Assembly (NCBI GenBank): GCA_018883065.1
Contig: VEQT01000013.1
Coordinates: 1-51,188 of the forward strand
DNA length: 51,188 nucleotides
Direction of reading: 5' to 3'
Source of the DNA: Flavobacterium sp.
Lineage (GTDB): Bacteria > Bacteroidota > Bacteroidia > Flavobacteriales > Flavobacteriaceae
The notes beneath the pieces are model-generated. The model was not told where the DNA came from, made no database searches, and was given only the letters and a program-made list of their open reading frames with translations. Each line of letters begins with the position of its first letter. Positions within the stretch are counted from its first letter, which is position 1. The translations under genes were made by a program, and so were the position numbers. This document shows positions 34,027-44,993 of the stretch, piece after piece.

Positions 34027-35666
34027 GCTTTTGCATGATTTATAGCTGACTCAACAGGGTCTTTTCCAGATAGCATTTCGGCAATTTCCATTATGCGTTC
34101 GCTAGTCGAAAGTAGTTTCAATTGGGAGTGAGTATTTCCTGCAATGGTTTCCTTATAAACTTTGTAATGCTCTTGGCCTTTGGCAGCAATTTGTGGCAAA
34201 TGTGTTATGGCGAACACTTGACGGCTTGAACTCATGGCGTGCATAATCGATGCTATTTTGGTGGCAATTTCACCCGAAACACCAGTGTCTATTTCGTCAA
34301 AAATAAGTGTAGGCAATTGGGTATAATTGGCCAATATGGATTTGGTTGCTAACATAATACGCGACATTTCTCCACCCGAAGCCACTTTCTTGAGTAAACC
34401 CAAAGCGCTCCCAGCATTAGCCGAAAACAAAAACTGTAAATTTTCCTTGCCATTTGCTAAATAGGAATCGGTAGGCACTAAAGTAATTTCAAAGCGTACA
34501 GCCGGCATGCCCAAATCGGCCAATAGCGAAGTCCATTGCACCACCAATTGTGGGATTGCTTTTACTCTATTGTGGTGAATTGTTGCCGCCAATTGATCTA
34601 GCTCTTGGGCTAAATTTGTTTTTTCCTGAGCCAATTTGATTAGTGTATCGTCTACCTGTGCTGCCGAACTTACTTTTTCGTTCAACTGATTGCGAATATT
34701 AATCAATTCGTGTACCGTTTGCACCTGGTGTTTCTTCAGTAAAGAAAACAACTGTTGCAATTGCTCTTGCACTCGATTCAAAGCAGCTGGATCTTCCTGA
34801 ACCAAATCAACTGCAGAAACTAGCTCAGCCACAATATCTTTCAGTTCAATATATGAGGCGTTCACCCGTTCAACTAATTGCTGATATGGTACCGAGAAAG
34901 TAGAAATGCGTTGCAAACTTGATTTCATTTCGGCCAGTTGTGCCAAAATTCCCACAGCATCTTGATCGGCTATAGCATGAGATTTGCTAAGATTTTCTTT
35001 AATAAGCGACACATTTTCTAAGGCCTGTGCTTGCATTTCTAATTCCTCCAAATCCAACTGATCTAGTGGAATGGCTTTTAATTCATCCAACAAAAAAGAA
35101 TGGTAATCTTGTTCTTTCTGCCAATTTATTTTTTGAGCTTCTAAGGCATTTAATTCAGCCAAAGTAGCTTTATAGGTTTTTAGTACTTTTTGATACTCGA
35201 CAAGCAAATACTGGTTTTGTGCCACAGCATCGACAATTTGAAATTGCGTTTTTTCATCAGACAATTCCTGGGTTTCGTGTTGCGAATGAATATCGAGAAG
35301 CAATACGCTCAACTCTTGCAATTCTTGGAGGTTTACTGGTGTATCATTGACAAAGGCACGTGATTTTCCTGATGGTAAAATTTCGCGTCTAATGATGGTA
35401 TGCTCCTCATAATCGAGGTTGGCTTCATCAAAAAAATGGTGAAGATTGTAGTTGCCAATCAAAAAATGGGCTTCAATTACACACTTTTCGTCTTTGTTTT
35501 TCAATGAGGTTAAATCGGCTCGTTTGCCTAAAACCAAGCCCAAAGCACCCAATAAGATTGATTTACCCGCACCTGTTTCACCAGTAATCGTAGTAAAACC
35601 ACTTGAAAAATCAATAGCTAATTTTTCAATCAATGCATAATTATTGATGGATAATGAGGTAATCAA
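34014..35666 (-). CDS. recN: DNA repair protein RecN
   Basis: A 550-residue SMC-like ATPase that acts early in double-strand break repair. Walker A is GETGAGKSILLGALG near residue 33. Central coiled coil covers about 150-370. The signature segment is ASGGEMSRIMLA and Walker B is LIFDEIDTGVSGE. The start is TTG at 35666, giving ITSLSINNYALIEKL; no ATG fits the conserved N-terminus. It is the last gene of the operon from bamD and carries the fabV promoter in its 3' end. Confidence 0.95.
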   Translation of the reverse strand: MITSLSINNYALIEKLAIDFSSGFTTITGETGAGKSILLGALGLVLGKRADLTSLKNKDEKCVIEAHFLIGNYNLHHFFDEANLDYEEHTIIRREILPSGKSRAFVNDTPVNLQELQELSVLLLDIHSQHETQELSDEKTQFQIVDAVAQNQYLLVEYQKVLKTYKATLAELNALEAQKINWQKEQDYHSFLLDELKAIPLDQLDLEELEMQAQALENVSLIKENLSKSHAIADQDAVGILAQLAEMKSSLQRISTFSVPYQQLVERVNASYIELKDIVAELVSAVDLVQEDPAALNRVQEQLQQLFSLLKKHQVQTVHELINIRNQLNEKVSSAAQVDDTLIKLAQEKTNLAQELDQLAATIHHNRVKAIPQLVVQWTSLLADLGMPAVRFEITLVPTDSYLANGKENLQFLFSANAGSALGLLKKVASGGEMSRIMLATKSILANYTQLPTLIFDEIDTGVSGEIATKIASIMHAMSSSRQVFAITHLPQIAAKGQEHYKVYKETIAGNTHSQLKLLSTSERIMEIAEMLSGKDPVESAINHAKALLN

Positions 35667-35687
35667 ACGAACGTATATTGGTTATAG

Positions 35688-36575
35688 CTAAAACTTAATC
35701 GTGGCCCACTTGGCTGCATTAATTGGGGAAACCTGATTTAAGGTATTGATTAAATCGGCTACATTCATTTTGGGACCACCAGAAAATATAGAGACAATTT
35801 CATCTACCTTGGCATCAAAAAAAACACGCATTAAAAATGCATTGGGTCTAAATTTAGCAATTTGTGCTACACTGTTAACCGCCTCAGCAATGGTATTTTT
35901 AGAGGCTTTTATATCCTGGTGCATATTGTCCATTCCTTCATAATGATAGGTAAAAAGAGCTTCTCGGTATAATGAAAAAGTGGGTGAAAGTAAATCGGTA
36001 ATCAAAAAATAACGATTCTGATTACTCTCGCCTTGGTTCCATCCTTTGTAGGCACTTCCTTGGGCCACAGTAAGAATTTCGCGCGCATTTTCTAAATAAA
36101 TTCCTCCACCATTCTGTGAAAATGTATCGGCATCTAAACCAATGATAATATAACAATAAAATGATACAACAGAAACCAAATTAGAGTCAAAGGAATTTGG
36201 ATTGAATATAAGGTTTTGAAATTCAATGTAATCAAAATTAAATTCTTTGTCGTTGTAATTAAATACTGGAGAAGAATAAGATGAATTATAAATGGGACGT
36301 GAAGACTCAACTTGAATTGTAGCTTTAAAACTGGTCGATTCAACCTCAGTAATGTTGATATTCATCGAGCAATTGATTCGCTCGTTGGGCTTATATTGAT
36401 TGCCAGTCCACTCGGTTTTGTTGACAAAATCATTAAGCGCTTTTTCTAAGGTGTTATATACCTGACGATTAGCACCCATTATGGTTTCGGTATTGATCTT
36501 AACGCGGCAATTTAATTCCTGGGCAGCTGCAAGTTGAACAACAATCAACACAAACAACAAGAGGTATTTACGCAT
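35688..36575 (-). CDS. DUF4835 family exported protein (PorD-like)
   Basis: 295 residues from the ATG at 36575, giving the signal peptide MRKYLLLFVLIVVQLAAA with cleavage before QELNC. The mature part is a conserved Bacteroidota family (AEWTG-like region, NCSMNINITEVES, FNFDYIEFQNLIFNPNSFDSN) without catalytic motifs. Members have been associated with the T9SS under the name PorD; I am only moderately sure of that link. The start overlaps the end of coaBC by 8 bases, and recN follows after 21 bases. Confidence 0.8.
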   Translation of the reverse strand: MRKYLLLFVLIVVQLAAAQELNCRVKINTETIMGANRQVYNTLEKALNDFVNKTEWTGNQYKPNERINCSMNINITEVESTSFKATIQVESSRPIYNSSYSSPVFNYNDKEFNFDYIEFQNLIFNPNSFDSNLVSVVSFYCYIIIGLDADTFSQNGGGIYLENAREILTVAQGSAYKGWNQGESNQNRYFLITDLLSPTFSLYREALFTYHYEGMDNMHQDIKASKNTIAEAVNSVAQIAKFRPNAFLMRVFFDAKVDEIVSIFSGGPKMNVADLINTLNQVSPINAAKWATIKF

Positions 36576-37794
36576 AATACTTTTCAATTAACAAATTAAT
36601 TAAGTGGGTGGCAACTGCTTCTTTCGACTGCAAAGGCAAAGGCATACAATTACCCAGCGGATCAATAATAGTTACTTTATTGGTGTCTTTTCCAAAACCA
36701 GCGCCTTCGTCTTGCAGTGAATTCAAAACGATCAAATCTAGGTTTTTTTTCTGAATTTTTGCAATGGCATTTGGAATTTCATTTTCAGTTTCTAAAGCAA
36801 ATCCTACCAAAACTTGATGGGTTTTATTGGCTCCCAATGAAGCTAAAATATCTTGCGTCTGCTCTAGTGAAAGCGTTAACTCAACGGCCGTTTTTTTAAT
36901 CTTGTGATTGGATGCGTATTGTGGACGATAATCGGCTACAGCAGCGGCACAAATTGCTAAATCTACACTTGAAAAATAAGTGTGACAAGCGGCATACATT
37001 TCAGCGGCAGAAACCACACGAACAAGTGTACAAGACGAATGATCCAATTTCAAATGAGTGGGTCCTGAAATTAATACCACTTTTGCTCCTTTTTGAATGG
37101 CGGCTTGGGCTATATCAAACCCCATTTTACCGGTTGAATGATTGCCAATAAAACGAACGGGATCAATGGCTTCATAGGTTGGACCTGCGGTAACCAAAAT
37201 GGTTTTTCCATGTAAAGGCAGGTGATTGGCAATATCCGATTCCATAAAGTCAACGATATTTTCAGGCTCAGCCATACGCCCTTCTCCTGATAATCCGCTA
37301 GCCAATTCGCCTGATTCGGCTGGAATAAGGATATGACCAAAGGAAGTTAATGCAGCAAAATTGGCAAGTGTAGTGGGATGTTTGTACATGTCTAAATCCA
37401 TGGCAGGTGCAAAGTACACCGGACATTTGGCCGACAAATACACCGCCATCAATAAATTATCACAAGTGCCCTGAGCCATTTTTGCCAAGGTATTGGCTGT
37501 TGCAGGAGCAATAAGCATATAATCAGCCCAAAGCGCTAATTCTACATGATTATTCCAAGTGGGATGATCTTCTTGCAGATCTGGATTTGGCGTGTTGTAA
37601 TAATTAGAGTAAACGGGATTTTTAGAAAGTGTAGCCAATGTAAGCGGCGTGACAAAATCTAAAGAAGCAGGTGTCATGATCACTTGGACCTCGGCACCTG
37701 CTTTTATAAAAAGACGAACTAATGAAGCCGTTTTATACGCAGCAATGCCACCAGAAATTCCTAGTACTATTTTTTTTCCACGTAAAACCGACAT
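36568..37794 (-). CDS. coaBC: Bifunctional phosphopantothenoylcysteine decarboxylase/phosphopantothenate-cysteine ligase
   Basis: A 408-residue fusion that makes 4'-phosphopantetheine from phosphopantothenate and cysteine in CoA synthesis. The CoaC flavodomain (1-180) begins KKIVLGISGGIAAYK, with the active-site His in WNNHVELALWAD, PAMDLDMY and the substrate-clamp region SGEGRMAEP. The CoaB domain starts ILVTAGPTYEAIDPVR, with NHSTGKMG and the AAVADYRP stretch. It follows the omega-like gene by 11 bases and overlaps the DUF4835 start by 8. Confidence 0.96.
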   Translation of the reverse strand: MSVLRGKKIVLGISGGIAAYKTASLVRLFIKAGAEVQVIMTPASLDFVTPLTLATLSKNPVYSNYYNTPNPDLQEDHPTWNNHVELALWADYMLIAPATANTLAKMAQGTCDNLLMAVYLSAKCPVYFAPAMDLDMYKHPTTLANFAALTSFGHILIPAESGELASGLSGEGRMAEPENIVDFMESDIANHLPLHGKTILVTAGPTYEAIDPVRFIGNHSTGKMGFDIAQAAIQKGAKVVLISGPTHLKLDHSSCTLVRVVSAAEMYAACHTYFSSVDLAICAAAVADYRPQYASNHKIKKTAVELTLSLEQTQDILASLGANKTHQVLVGFALETENEIPNAIAKIQKKNLDLIVLNSLQDEGAGFGKDTNKVTIIDPLGNCMPLPLQSKEAVATHLINLLIEKYYA

Positions 37795-37805
37795 GCGTGT
37801 GGTTG

Positions 37806-38123
37806 TTATTTAGTTCCTTCTCGGTGGTAAATTTTACCATCCATCCACTCTTGAACCGCTAAGGCATGTGGTTTAGGCAGTTTTTCGTAAAACTTTGAGA
37901 CCTCTATTTGTTCTTTGTTTTCGAAAACTTCTTCTAAACTATCATTGTAGGTTGCAAACTCTTCCAATTTCTCAGTCAATTCTTTTTTAATCTCTGAATT
38001 AATTTGATTGGCACGCTTGGCCATAATCGTAATTGCTTCGTACACATTTCCAGTTGGTTCTTCTATAACGTTTTTGTTGTAGGTTATTGTAGTCAACGGG
38101 GCATTGGTTTTCTTTAAATCCAT
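37806..38123 (-). CDS. DNA-directed RNA polymerase omega subunit (Bacteroidota type)
   Basis: A 105-residue protein with an Rpb6/omega-like core. GNVYEAITIMAKRANQINSE (30-49) is the conserved stretch that helps fold the beta' subunit. An acidic loop (EEFATYNDSLEEVFENKEQ) and the C-terminal WMDGKIYHREGTK follow. This longer form is characteristic of Bacteroidota. It lies 8 bases after bamD and 11 before coaBC, the gene order known from flavobacteria. Confidence 0.85.
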   Translation of the reverse strand: MDLKKTNAPLTTITYNKNVIEEPTGNVYEAITIMAKRANQINSEIKKELTEKLEEFATYNDSLEEVFENKEQIEVSKFYEKLPKPHALAVQEWMDGKIYHREGTK

Positions 38124-38131
38124 GTCATTAA

Positions 38132-38926
38132 TTATTTAGTGTATTGTTGTAATTGAGAATCAATTTTGGCTAACATTTCGTCAGCTTGGGCTTTGTATTT
38201 AGTTTGTTCGTTAAATTTCATTAAAACTGCATAAGCTGTTTTTGCGTTGAGCAAACGCTCTTGCATTTTGGTGGTCACACTATTGATGGCCAAGTTGTAG
38301 GAAGAATCTAATTTGTAATACAAGGCCTCTTCTTTGTACTTGGTTCCTGGAAACTCATCAATAAATAAATCCAACGCAATGAGAGCTGACTTGTAATCTG
38401 AAATGGTATTATACTGCTTGGCATTTTCAAATACTTTTTTCTCGACCTTATCAGTCAAAATTTTAAGTACTGCATTGGCCTCGGCCATGTTTTGAGAATC
38501 AGGAAATTGATCGATAAAGGCTTGTAATTTGGTAATGGCTTTGAATGTATCGGTTTGATCTAAACTGTACACAGGTGATAATTTAGAGTAACATTTAGCA
38601 CCCAAAAAGGAAGCTTCTTCTAATTTGTCACTTTTGGGATAGCTGGAAGCAAAATTTTCAAATTGGTATCCGGCCAAGTAATACTGCTCCGTTTTATAAT
38701 ACGCTTGTGAAAACTGATAAAACATTTGTTCGGCTTGTGGTTTACCTCGATAACTGGGTGCAAGTTGTTCAAACAAACGAATGGCTTTGTTGTATTTGCC
38801 TTTTTCGTACTGAAGCGTAGCTTGGTCAAATTTCACAGCCACATCTTCTGACTTCAATGCTTTTTGATAGGGACTACACGAAAAAAGTGCAACCGCAATG
38901 AAGCTTATAACGAGGATTTTTTTCAT
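38132..38926 (-). CDS. bamD: Outer membrane assembly lipoprotein BamD
   Basis: A 264-residue lipoprotein of the beta-barrel assembly machine. The signal peptide has lipobox ALFSC with acylated Cys17. TPR-like helices follow (YEKGKYNKAIRLFEQLAPSY; YYLAGYQFENFASSYPKS; ALIALDLFIDEFPGTKYKEE). BamD tethers to the inner face of the outer membrane and helps BamA fold porins. It is the first gene of the likely operon from the promoter at 38984. Confidence 0.92.
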   Translation of the reverse strand: MKKILVISFIAVALFSCSPYQKALKSEDVAVKFDQATLQYEKGKYNKAIRLFEQLAPSYRGKPQAEQMFYQFSQAYYKTEQYYLAGYQFENFASSYPKSDKLEEASFLGAKCYSKLSPVYSLDQTDTFKAITKLQAFIDQFPDSQNMAEANAVLKILTDKVEKKVFENAKQYNTISDYKSALIALDLFIDEFPGTKYKEEALYYKLDSSYNLAINSVTTKMQERLLNAKTAYAVLMKFNEQTKYKAQADEMLAKIDSQLQQYTK

Positions 38927-38983
38927 TTATTTGAATCGGGTATTATTGATTTACAAGGCATTGTATCGCTCGAAAACGAAAGG

Positions 38984-39012
38984 CAAATTTAGTTATTAAT
39001 TGTGGTTTACAA
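38984..39012 (-). promoter_or_regulatory. Promoter of the bamD operon
   Basis: On the minus strand TTG (39012-39010), an 18-base spacer, then TAAATTTG (38991-38984). It lies 58 bases before the bamD ATG at 38926. It should drive bamD, the omega-like gene, coaBC, DUF4835 and recN, which are spaced by 21 bases or fewer or overlap. Confidence 0.65.
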
Positions 39013-39041
39013 AATATTTTTTTTATCCCTAATTAGGCAAT

Positions 39042-39923
39042 TTAACAGGCCAAATTTTGAATAAAGTTGTGCAATCTTTTGCGCAAAGATTCATCAACAC
39101 AAACCAATGGCAAACGAACTGTATTTTCAGCAAGTCCCAACAAATTAAACACTTCTTTAATGCCCGCTGGATTGCCTTGTTCAAAAATCATGTCAATTGC
39201 GTCAGCCAATTGGTAATGAATGCCATAGGCTTCGTCAACTTTTTTCTCTAATCCCAATCGAACTAATGTAGAAAACTGTTTTGGAAAACCTTCAGCAATT
39301 ACAGAAATCACTCCACTTCCACCGGCTAAAATCATGGGTAAGGTAATCATGTCATCGCCAGAAATTACGTGGAATCCTTGTGGTTTGTGCTGCAACAATT
39401 TCATCGCTTGAACCAGATCGCCTGCCGCCTCCTTGATAGCCACAATGTTTTTGAATTCGTTGGCCAAACGCACAACAGTAGAAGGCAGCATGTTGCTGGC
39501 TGTACGTCCGGGCACGTTATATAAAATAATGGGTTTTGGTGACGCTAAAGCAATTGCTTTGAAATGCTGGTATATTCCTTCTTGTGTAGGTTTATTGTAA
39601 TAAGGCGATACGGACAATACAGCTACAAATTGAGATAAATCGCGGGTCTGTAACTCGTGAATCACCTTGGCTGTATCGTTTCCACCAACACCCAAAACCA
39701 AAGGCAATCGGCCATTATTGGCCTCGATTATGGTTTGAATTACTAGATTCTTTTCGTCAGGTGAAAGCGTAGCACTTTCAGCTGTGGTTCCCAAAACAAC
39801 CAAGTAATCTATTCCATTTTCTATCTGAAAACGCACTAAGCGTGAAAGCGCCTCAACATCAACTGAAAAATCTTTTTTAAATGGCGTTACCAAAGCAACT
39901 CCGGTTCCTACTAATGCTTGCAT
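39042..39923 (-). CDS. dapA: 4-hydroxy-tetrahydrodipicolinate synthase
   Basis: A 293-residue TIM-barrel aldolase that condenses pyruvate with aspartate semialdehyde, the first committed step to diaminopimelate and lysine. The Schiff-base lysine is Lys164 ([10 protein letters not shown]), with Thr46-Thr47 (LGTTAES), Tyr109 (SPYYNKP) and Tyr135 (LYNVPGRT). It starts 3 bases after the DUF6913-like gene, so it is likely cotranscribed. No proper terminator is seen before the bamD promoter. Confidence 0.96.
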   Translation of the reverse strand: MQALVGTGVALVTPFKKDFSVDVEALSRLVRFQIENGIDYLVVLGTTAESATLSPDEKNLVIQTIIEANNGRLPLVLGVGGNDTAKVIHELQTRDLSQFVAVLSVSPYYNKPTQEGIYQHFKAIALASPKPIILYNVPGRTASNMLPSTVVRLANEFKNIVAIKEAAGDLVQAMKLLQHKPQGFHVISGDDMITLPMILAGGSGVISVIAEGFPKQFSTLVRLGLEKKVDEAYGIHYQLADAIDMIFEQGNPAGIKEVFNLLGLAENTVRLPLVCVDESLRKRLHNFIQNLAC

Positions 39924-39926
39924 TTG

Positions 39927-40445
39927 TTATAGTTTGTTTAATATTTTTAAATATTTGACTAATTCGGACATAAAAACCGTGTGATTTTCGGCCGTGGTAT
40001 TGATAATAAAGTGATTTAATTTTTTATCAATCGAAGCAAATCCAACTTTAAATAAGGCTTTTGATTGATTACTCACCACCAACAGTGGTGACTTGGGCAT
40101 ATCGTAATAATTGATTAACATATCAAAACGTTGCGCGATAAACGCTTTTACTTCAGTATTCTCAAAGGTCGCTTTCCAGCTTAAATCTTTATGACTAAAG
40201 GTTGGATAACTAAAGGTTTCGTTTTTTTTGATGGTATTTTTAAAAACCAATACTTGAATAGCCGTTGGCTGAATTCCCTGCTCAAGTAGCTCCTGCACCA
40301 ACGCCTCTTTTTCAGTAAAATAACTTTCATCAAACAAAATACCAACGGTGTGAATCCGATTGTCAATAGCAGATAACTTTACATTGCTTAAATTTTTGTT
40401 AATCAATTTAAGGGTAAAAAAATCCTTTATATAGTTTAAAAACAT
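39927..40445 (-). CDS. DUF6913-like protein
   Basis: A 172-residue protein with no signal peptide or clear membrane segment. It contains HTVGILFDESYFTEKEALVQ and NYYDMPKSPLLVVSNQSKAL; I recognise it as a Bacteroidota-restricted family, probably DUF6913. Function is unknown. It lies 3 bases upstream of dapA in the same direction. It starts at 40445, 20 bases from a TAAATTTG box. Confidence 0.6.
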   Translation of the reverse strand: MFLNYIKDFFTLKLINKNLSNVKLSAIDNRIHTVGILFDESYFTEKEALVQELLEQGIQPTAIQVLVFKNTIKKNETFSYPTFSHKDLSWKATFENTEVKAFIAQRFDMLINYYDMPKSPLLVVSNQSKALFKVGFASIDKKLNHFIINTTAENHTVFMSELVKYLKILNKL

Positions 40446-40464
40446 AGTACTTTTACTTGGGAAA

Positions 40465-40472
40465 CAAATTTA
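40465..40472 (-). promoter_or_regulatory. -7 element TAAATTTG for the DUF6913-dapA operon
   Basis: An exact TAnnTTTG on the minus strand, 19 bases before the start codon at 40445. The matching -33 is not seen at the right distance. The same 48-base gap must also serve the divergent + strand nucleotidase genes. Confidence 0.4.
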
Positions 40473-40493
40473 CATAAATAAGCAGCAACACAG

Positions 40494-41273
40494 ATGGCAA
40501 AACTAAAAAAGTATAACGGTACACAATGGTATTTTGTATTATTCTTAACTAGTATTGCTTTGTTTTCCTGCCAATCCAACAAACTTTGGATTAGTAAAAT
40601 TGAAGGGAAAGAAATTAAAGTAACCGCCGAATTAAAAGAAGATTCATTGGTTCAAGCCATAATTACGCCATATAAAAAAGCAATTGACAATGACTTAAAC
40701 AAAGTATTGGCATTTGCCCCAACCACCATCGATAAATCAGGCGAATGGCAATCAGCATTGGGTAATTTATTTGCCGATGTAAGTTTTGCCAAAGCCGCTA
40801 CCCTTTTGCAAGAAATGCATCAGCAAAAACTGGATGTGTGCATCTTAAACAGTGGTGGGATTCGATCCGTACTTCCAAAAGGAGACGTTACCGCAAGAAA
40901 TGCCTATGAAATCATGCCGTTTGAAAACAATTTAATGGTTGTAGTCCTAAAAGGGGAGCAAATACTTGAATTAATAAATTACTTCATAGCCGAACACAAA
41001 CCCCATCCCCTTTCGGGTATTGTTTTTGGTATTTCAGATGCAGTAAAGCCAATTAACATTAAAATTAACGGAAAAGATTTCGACTCAAACGCCACTTATT
41101 ATGTAGCTACTAGCGACTATTTAGCAAACGGAGGAGACAATATGTTGTTTTTTAAAAAAGGAATACAGCGCTATGATTTAGAATATAAGTTACGTGCAGT
41201 ATTGATCGATCATTTCACACAAGTTGATACAATTATTGCACCCAATGACACACGGGTTTTTATTCAGAAGTAA
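40494..41273 (+). CDS. 5'-nucleotidase C-terminal domain lipoprotein
   Basis: 259 residues that match only the C-terminal, substrate-binding domain of UshA-type 5'-nucleotidases. A signal peptide ends in the lipobox IALFSC (Cys26), so it should be anchored as a lipoprotein. The domain has ALGNLFADVSFAKA, NSGGIR (119-124), the FENNLMVVVLKGEQILE stretch and ANGGDN, typical of the adenine-stacking region. There is no metallophosphatase domain; that is supplied by the next gene, 14 bases downstream. The pair probably acts on extracytoplasmic nucleotides or related phosphates. Confidence 0.87.
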   Translation: MAKLKKYNGTQWYFVLFLTSIALFSCQSNKLWISKIEGKEIKVTAELKEDSLVQAIITPYKKAIDNDLNKVLAFAPTTIDKSGEWQSALGNLFADVSFAKAATLLQEMHQQKLDVCILNSGGIRSVLPKGDVTARNAYEIMPFENNLMVVVLKGEQILELINYFIAEHKPHPLSGIVFGISDAVKPINIKINGKDFDSNATYYVATSDYLANGGDNMLFFKKGIQRYDLEYKLRAVLIDHFTQVDTIIAPNDTRVFIQK

Positions 41274-41287
41274 GCCAACAATAGCAT

Positions 41288-42193
41288 ATGAAAAGAAGAG
41301 AATTTATTGAAAAAACGGCTGCAAGTGCTGCATTAGTAGGCATTGGATTAGGAACATCTGCTTTTACAGAAAGCCACTTAAAAAAACTGACTATACTGCA
41401 CACCAATGATGTGCACAGCTACATTGAACCATTTGCAGCCAATCACCCAAAGTATCCAAACATGGGAGGAGTAGCGAGAAGAGCAGCACTTATAGGGCAA
41501 ATTCGAAAAACCAATCCAAATGTACTTTTAGTGGATTCGGGTGACATTTTTCAAGGAACGCCCTATTTCAACTACTACAAGGGCGCACTTGAATTTACCT
41601 TGATGAGCAAAATGGGCTATGACTTTGCAACCCTTGGCAATCATGATTTTGACAATGGAATTGAAGGTTTTCACGAGCAACTTCATTTGGCGAACTTCCC
41701 GTTTGTTTCGGCCAATTATATTTTCAAAAACACCCTACTTGACGGCTTAATTTCACCCTATAAAGTTGTAATCAAAGACGGAATAAAGATTGGTGTATTT
41801 GGATTAGGAATTGATTTTGATGGATTGGTAGACAAACGCAATTACAAAGAAACAGTGTATTTAGATCCGATTGAAATAGCCAATGATACTGCATCACAAT
41901 TAAAAAATAACGAGAAATGTGACTTGGTTATTTGCTTATCGCATTTGGGTTATTCGTACAAAGAAGATAAAATTAGTGATGTAAAATTGGCAACACAAAC
42001 CAAAAACATTGATTTGATTTTAGGTGGTCATACACATACTTTTTTGGAAAAACCCACCGTACTAAAAAATATAGCACACGAGGAGGTAATAATTAATCAA
42101 GCAGGCTGTTATGGGGTACTATTGGGGCAAATTGATTTTTCTTTTGATAAGAATACCAAAACAAATCACCGCAGCAAAAGTATTGTAGTTTAG
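41288..42193 (+). CDS. Metallophosphatase (5'-nucleotidase N-terminal domain) with Tat-like signal
   Basis: A 301-residue calcineurin-like phosphoesterase equal to the N-terminal half of UshA. The N-terminus KRREFIEKTAASAALVGIG resembles a Tat signal (RR-EF) with a hydrophobic core. Metal ligands are in TNDVHSY (Asp41, His43), DSGDIFQG (Asp86), GNHDFDNG (Asn118, His119, Asp120) and GGHTHTFL. It lies 14 bases after the gene for the C-terminal half. It converges with the membrane gene, whose stop follows with no gap. Confidence 0.88.
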   Translation: MKRREFIEKTAASAALVGIGLGTSAFTESHLKKLTILHTNDVHSYIEPFAANHPKYPNMGGVARRAALIGQIRKTNPNVLLVDSGDIFQGTPYFNYYKGALEFTLMSKMGYDFATLGNHDFDNGIEGFHEQLHLANFPFVSANYIFKNTLLDGLISPYKVVIKDGIKIGVFGLGIDFDGLVDKRNYKETVYLDPIEIANDTASQLKNNEKCDLVICLSHLGYSYKEDKISDVKLATQTKNIDLILGGHTHTFLEKPTVLKNIAHEEVIINQAGCYGVLLGQIDFSFDKNTKTNHRSKSIVV

Positions 42194-42913
42194 TTAGTTT
42201 TTTACTTTGGCTTGTAACGTAAAGGAATCGTGGTGTCTGCGTCGCTTTTCGTCCAAGACCAAAAATCGACAAAACAGGTAATGGCCAGCATAAAAAAACA
42301 TCAATCCAACCGCTTCAAAATTGCCATTTAAAATAAAACTCAGTACGTGATCTACCATAAAGCACACAATTGAAACAACCAAATAAACACTTGATTTTCT
42401 GCTTTTGGTAAAGAAATTAGCTAATCCATAGGCACCCAAGATAATCAATATAATACTCTGGGCTATATAAAACATATAATCTTCCTGAATGGAAGAATAG
42501 GTTATTATAGATAACAAAATATAAAACAATGCAAAAGGAATGGCGCTTACAGCAAGCACAAAAAAAGCGATTGTTTTGAGTGAAGTATTAATTAAATAAA
42601 TAAATAACACATTGTAAACAAGCAACGAAAGCGTGCCAAAAATCATGGCCAGTAGCAGGTCTACATGGGCAAATAAATTGGCCATCCACACGATAAACAA
42701 AGCGATAAGATAGACGGTATTGGGCCTACGGGTAGAACACCAATACATGAATAGCAAACTAGGTATCACCAAGGGTTTTACCAAATAGAGCAAATCTTTA
42801 TCGTTGAAAAACTCAAGTACAACGGCTACAATTGATAAAAACAAATACCCAATGGCAACCGAATTTACAAATTGGGTTTTTCTAAAAAAGGAACTGGTCG
42901 ATTTTGATCTCAT
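42194..42913 (-). CDS. Polytopic membrane protein, possibly YhhN/lysoplasmalogenase-like
   Basis: 239 residues with about seven or eight transmembrane helices. LYLVKPLVIPSLLFMYW and the late FYAGHYLFCRFLV resemble the pattern of the YhhN (TMEM86-type) lysoplasmalogenase family, in which a conserved KPL and a YxGQ-like motif occur; I hold this only as a suggestion. The C-terminus is basic. It follows ligA by 13 bases, so it is likely cotranscribed with it. Confidence 0.6.
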   Translation of the reverse strand: MRSKSTSSFFRKTQFVNSVAIGYLFLSIVAVVLEFFNDKDLLYLVKPLVIPSLLFMYWCSTRRPNTVYLIALFIVWMANLFAHVDLLLAMIFGTLSLLVYNVLFIYLINTSLKTIAFFVLAVSAIPFALFYILLSIITYSSIQEDYMFYIAQSIILIILGAYGLANFFTKSRKSSVYLVVSIVCFMVDHVLSFILNGNFEAVGLMFFYAGHYLFCRFLVLDEKRRRHHDSFTLQAKVKN

Positions 42914-42926
42914 TTTGCGAATAGGA

Positions 42927-44939
<2,013 letters not shown>

Positions 44940-44993
44940 TTAAGTACGAATTAATTGTGTACTAAAATAGGGAATTTATGTAGCGCAAAAAAT

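Noticed and set aside
39028..39037. CCTAATTAGG after dapA as a terminator
   Set aside because: In the dapA direction it is followed by A-rich, not T-rich, sequence, so it does not fit a Rho-independent terminator.
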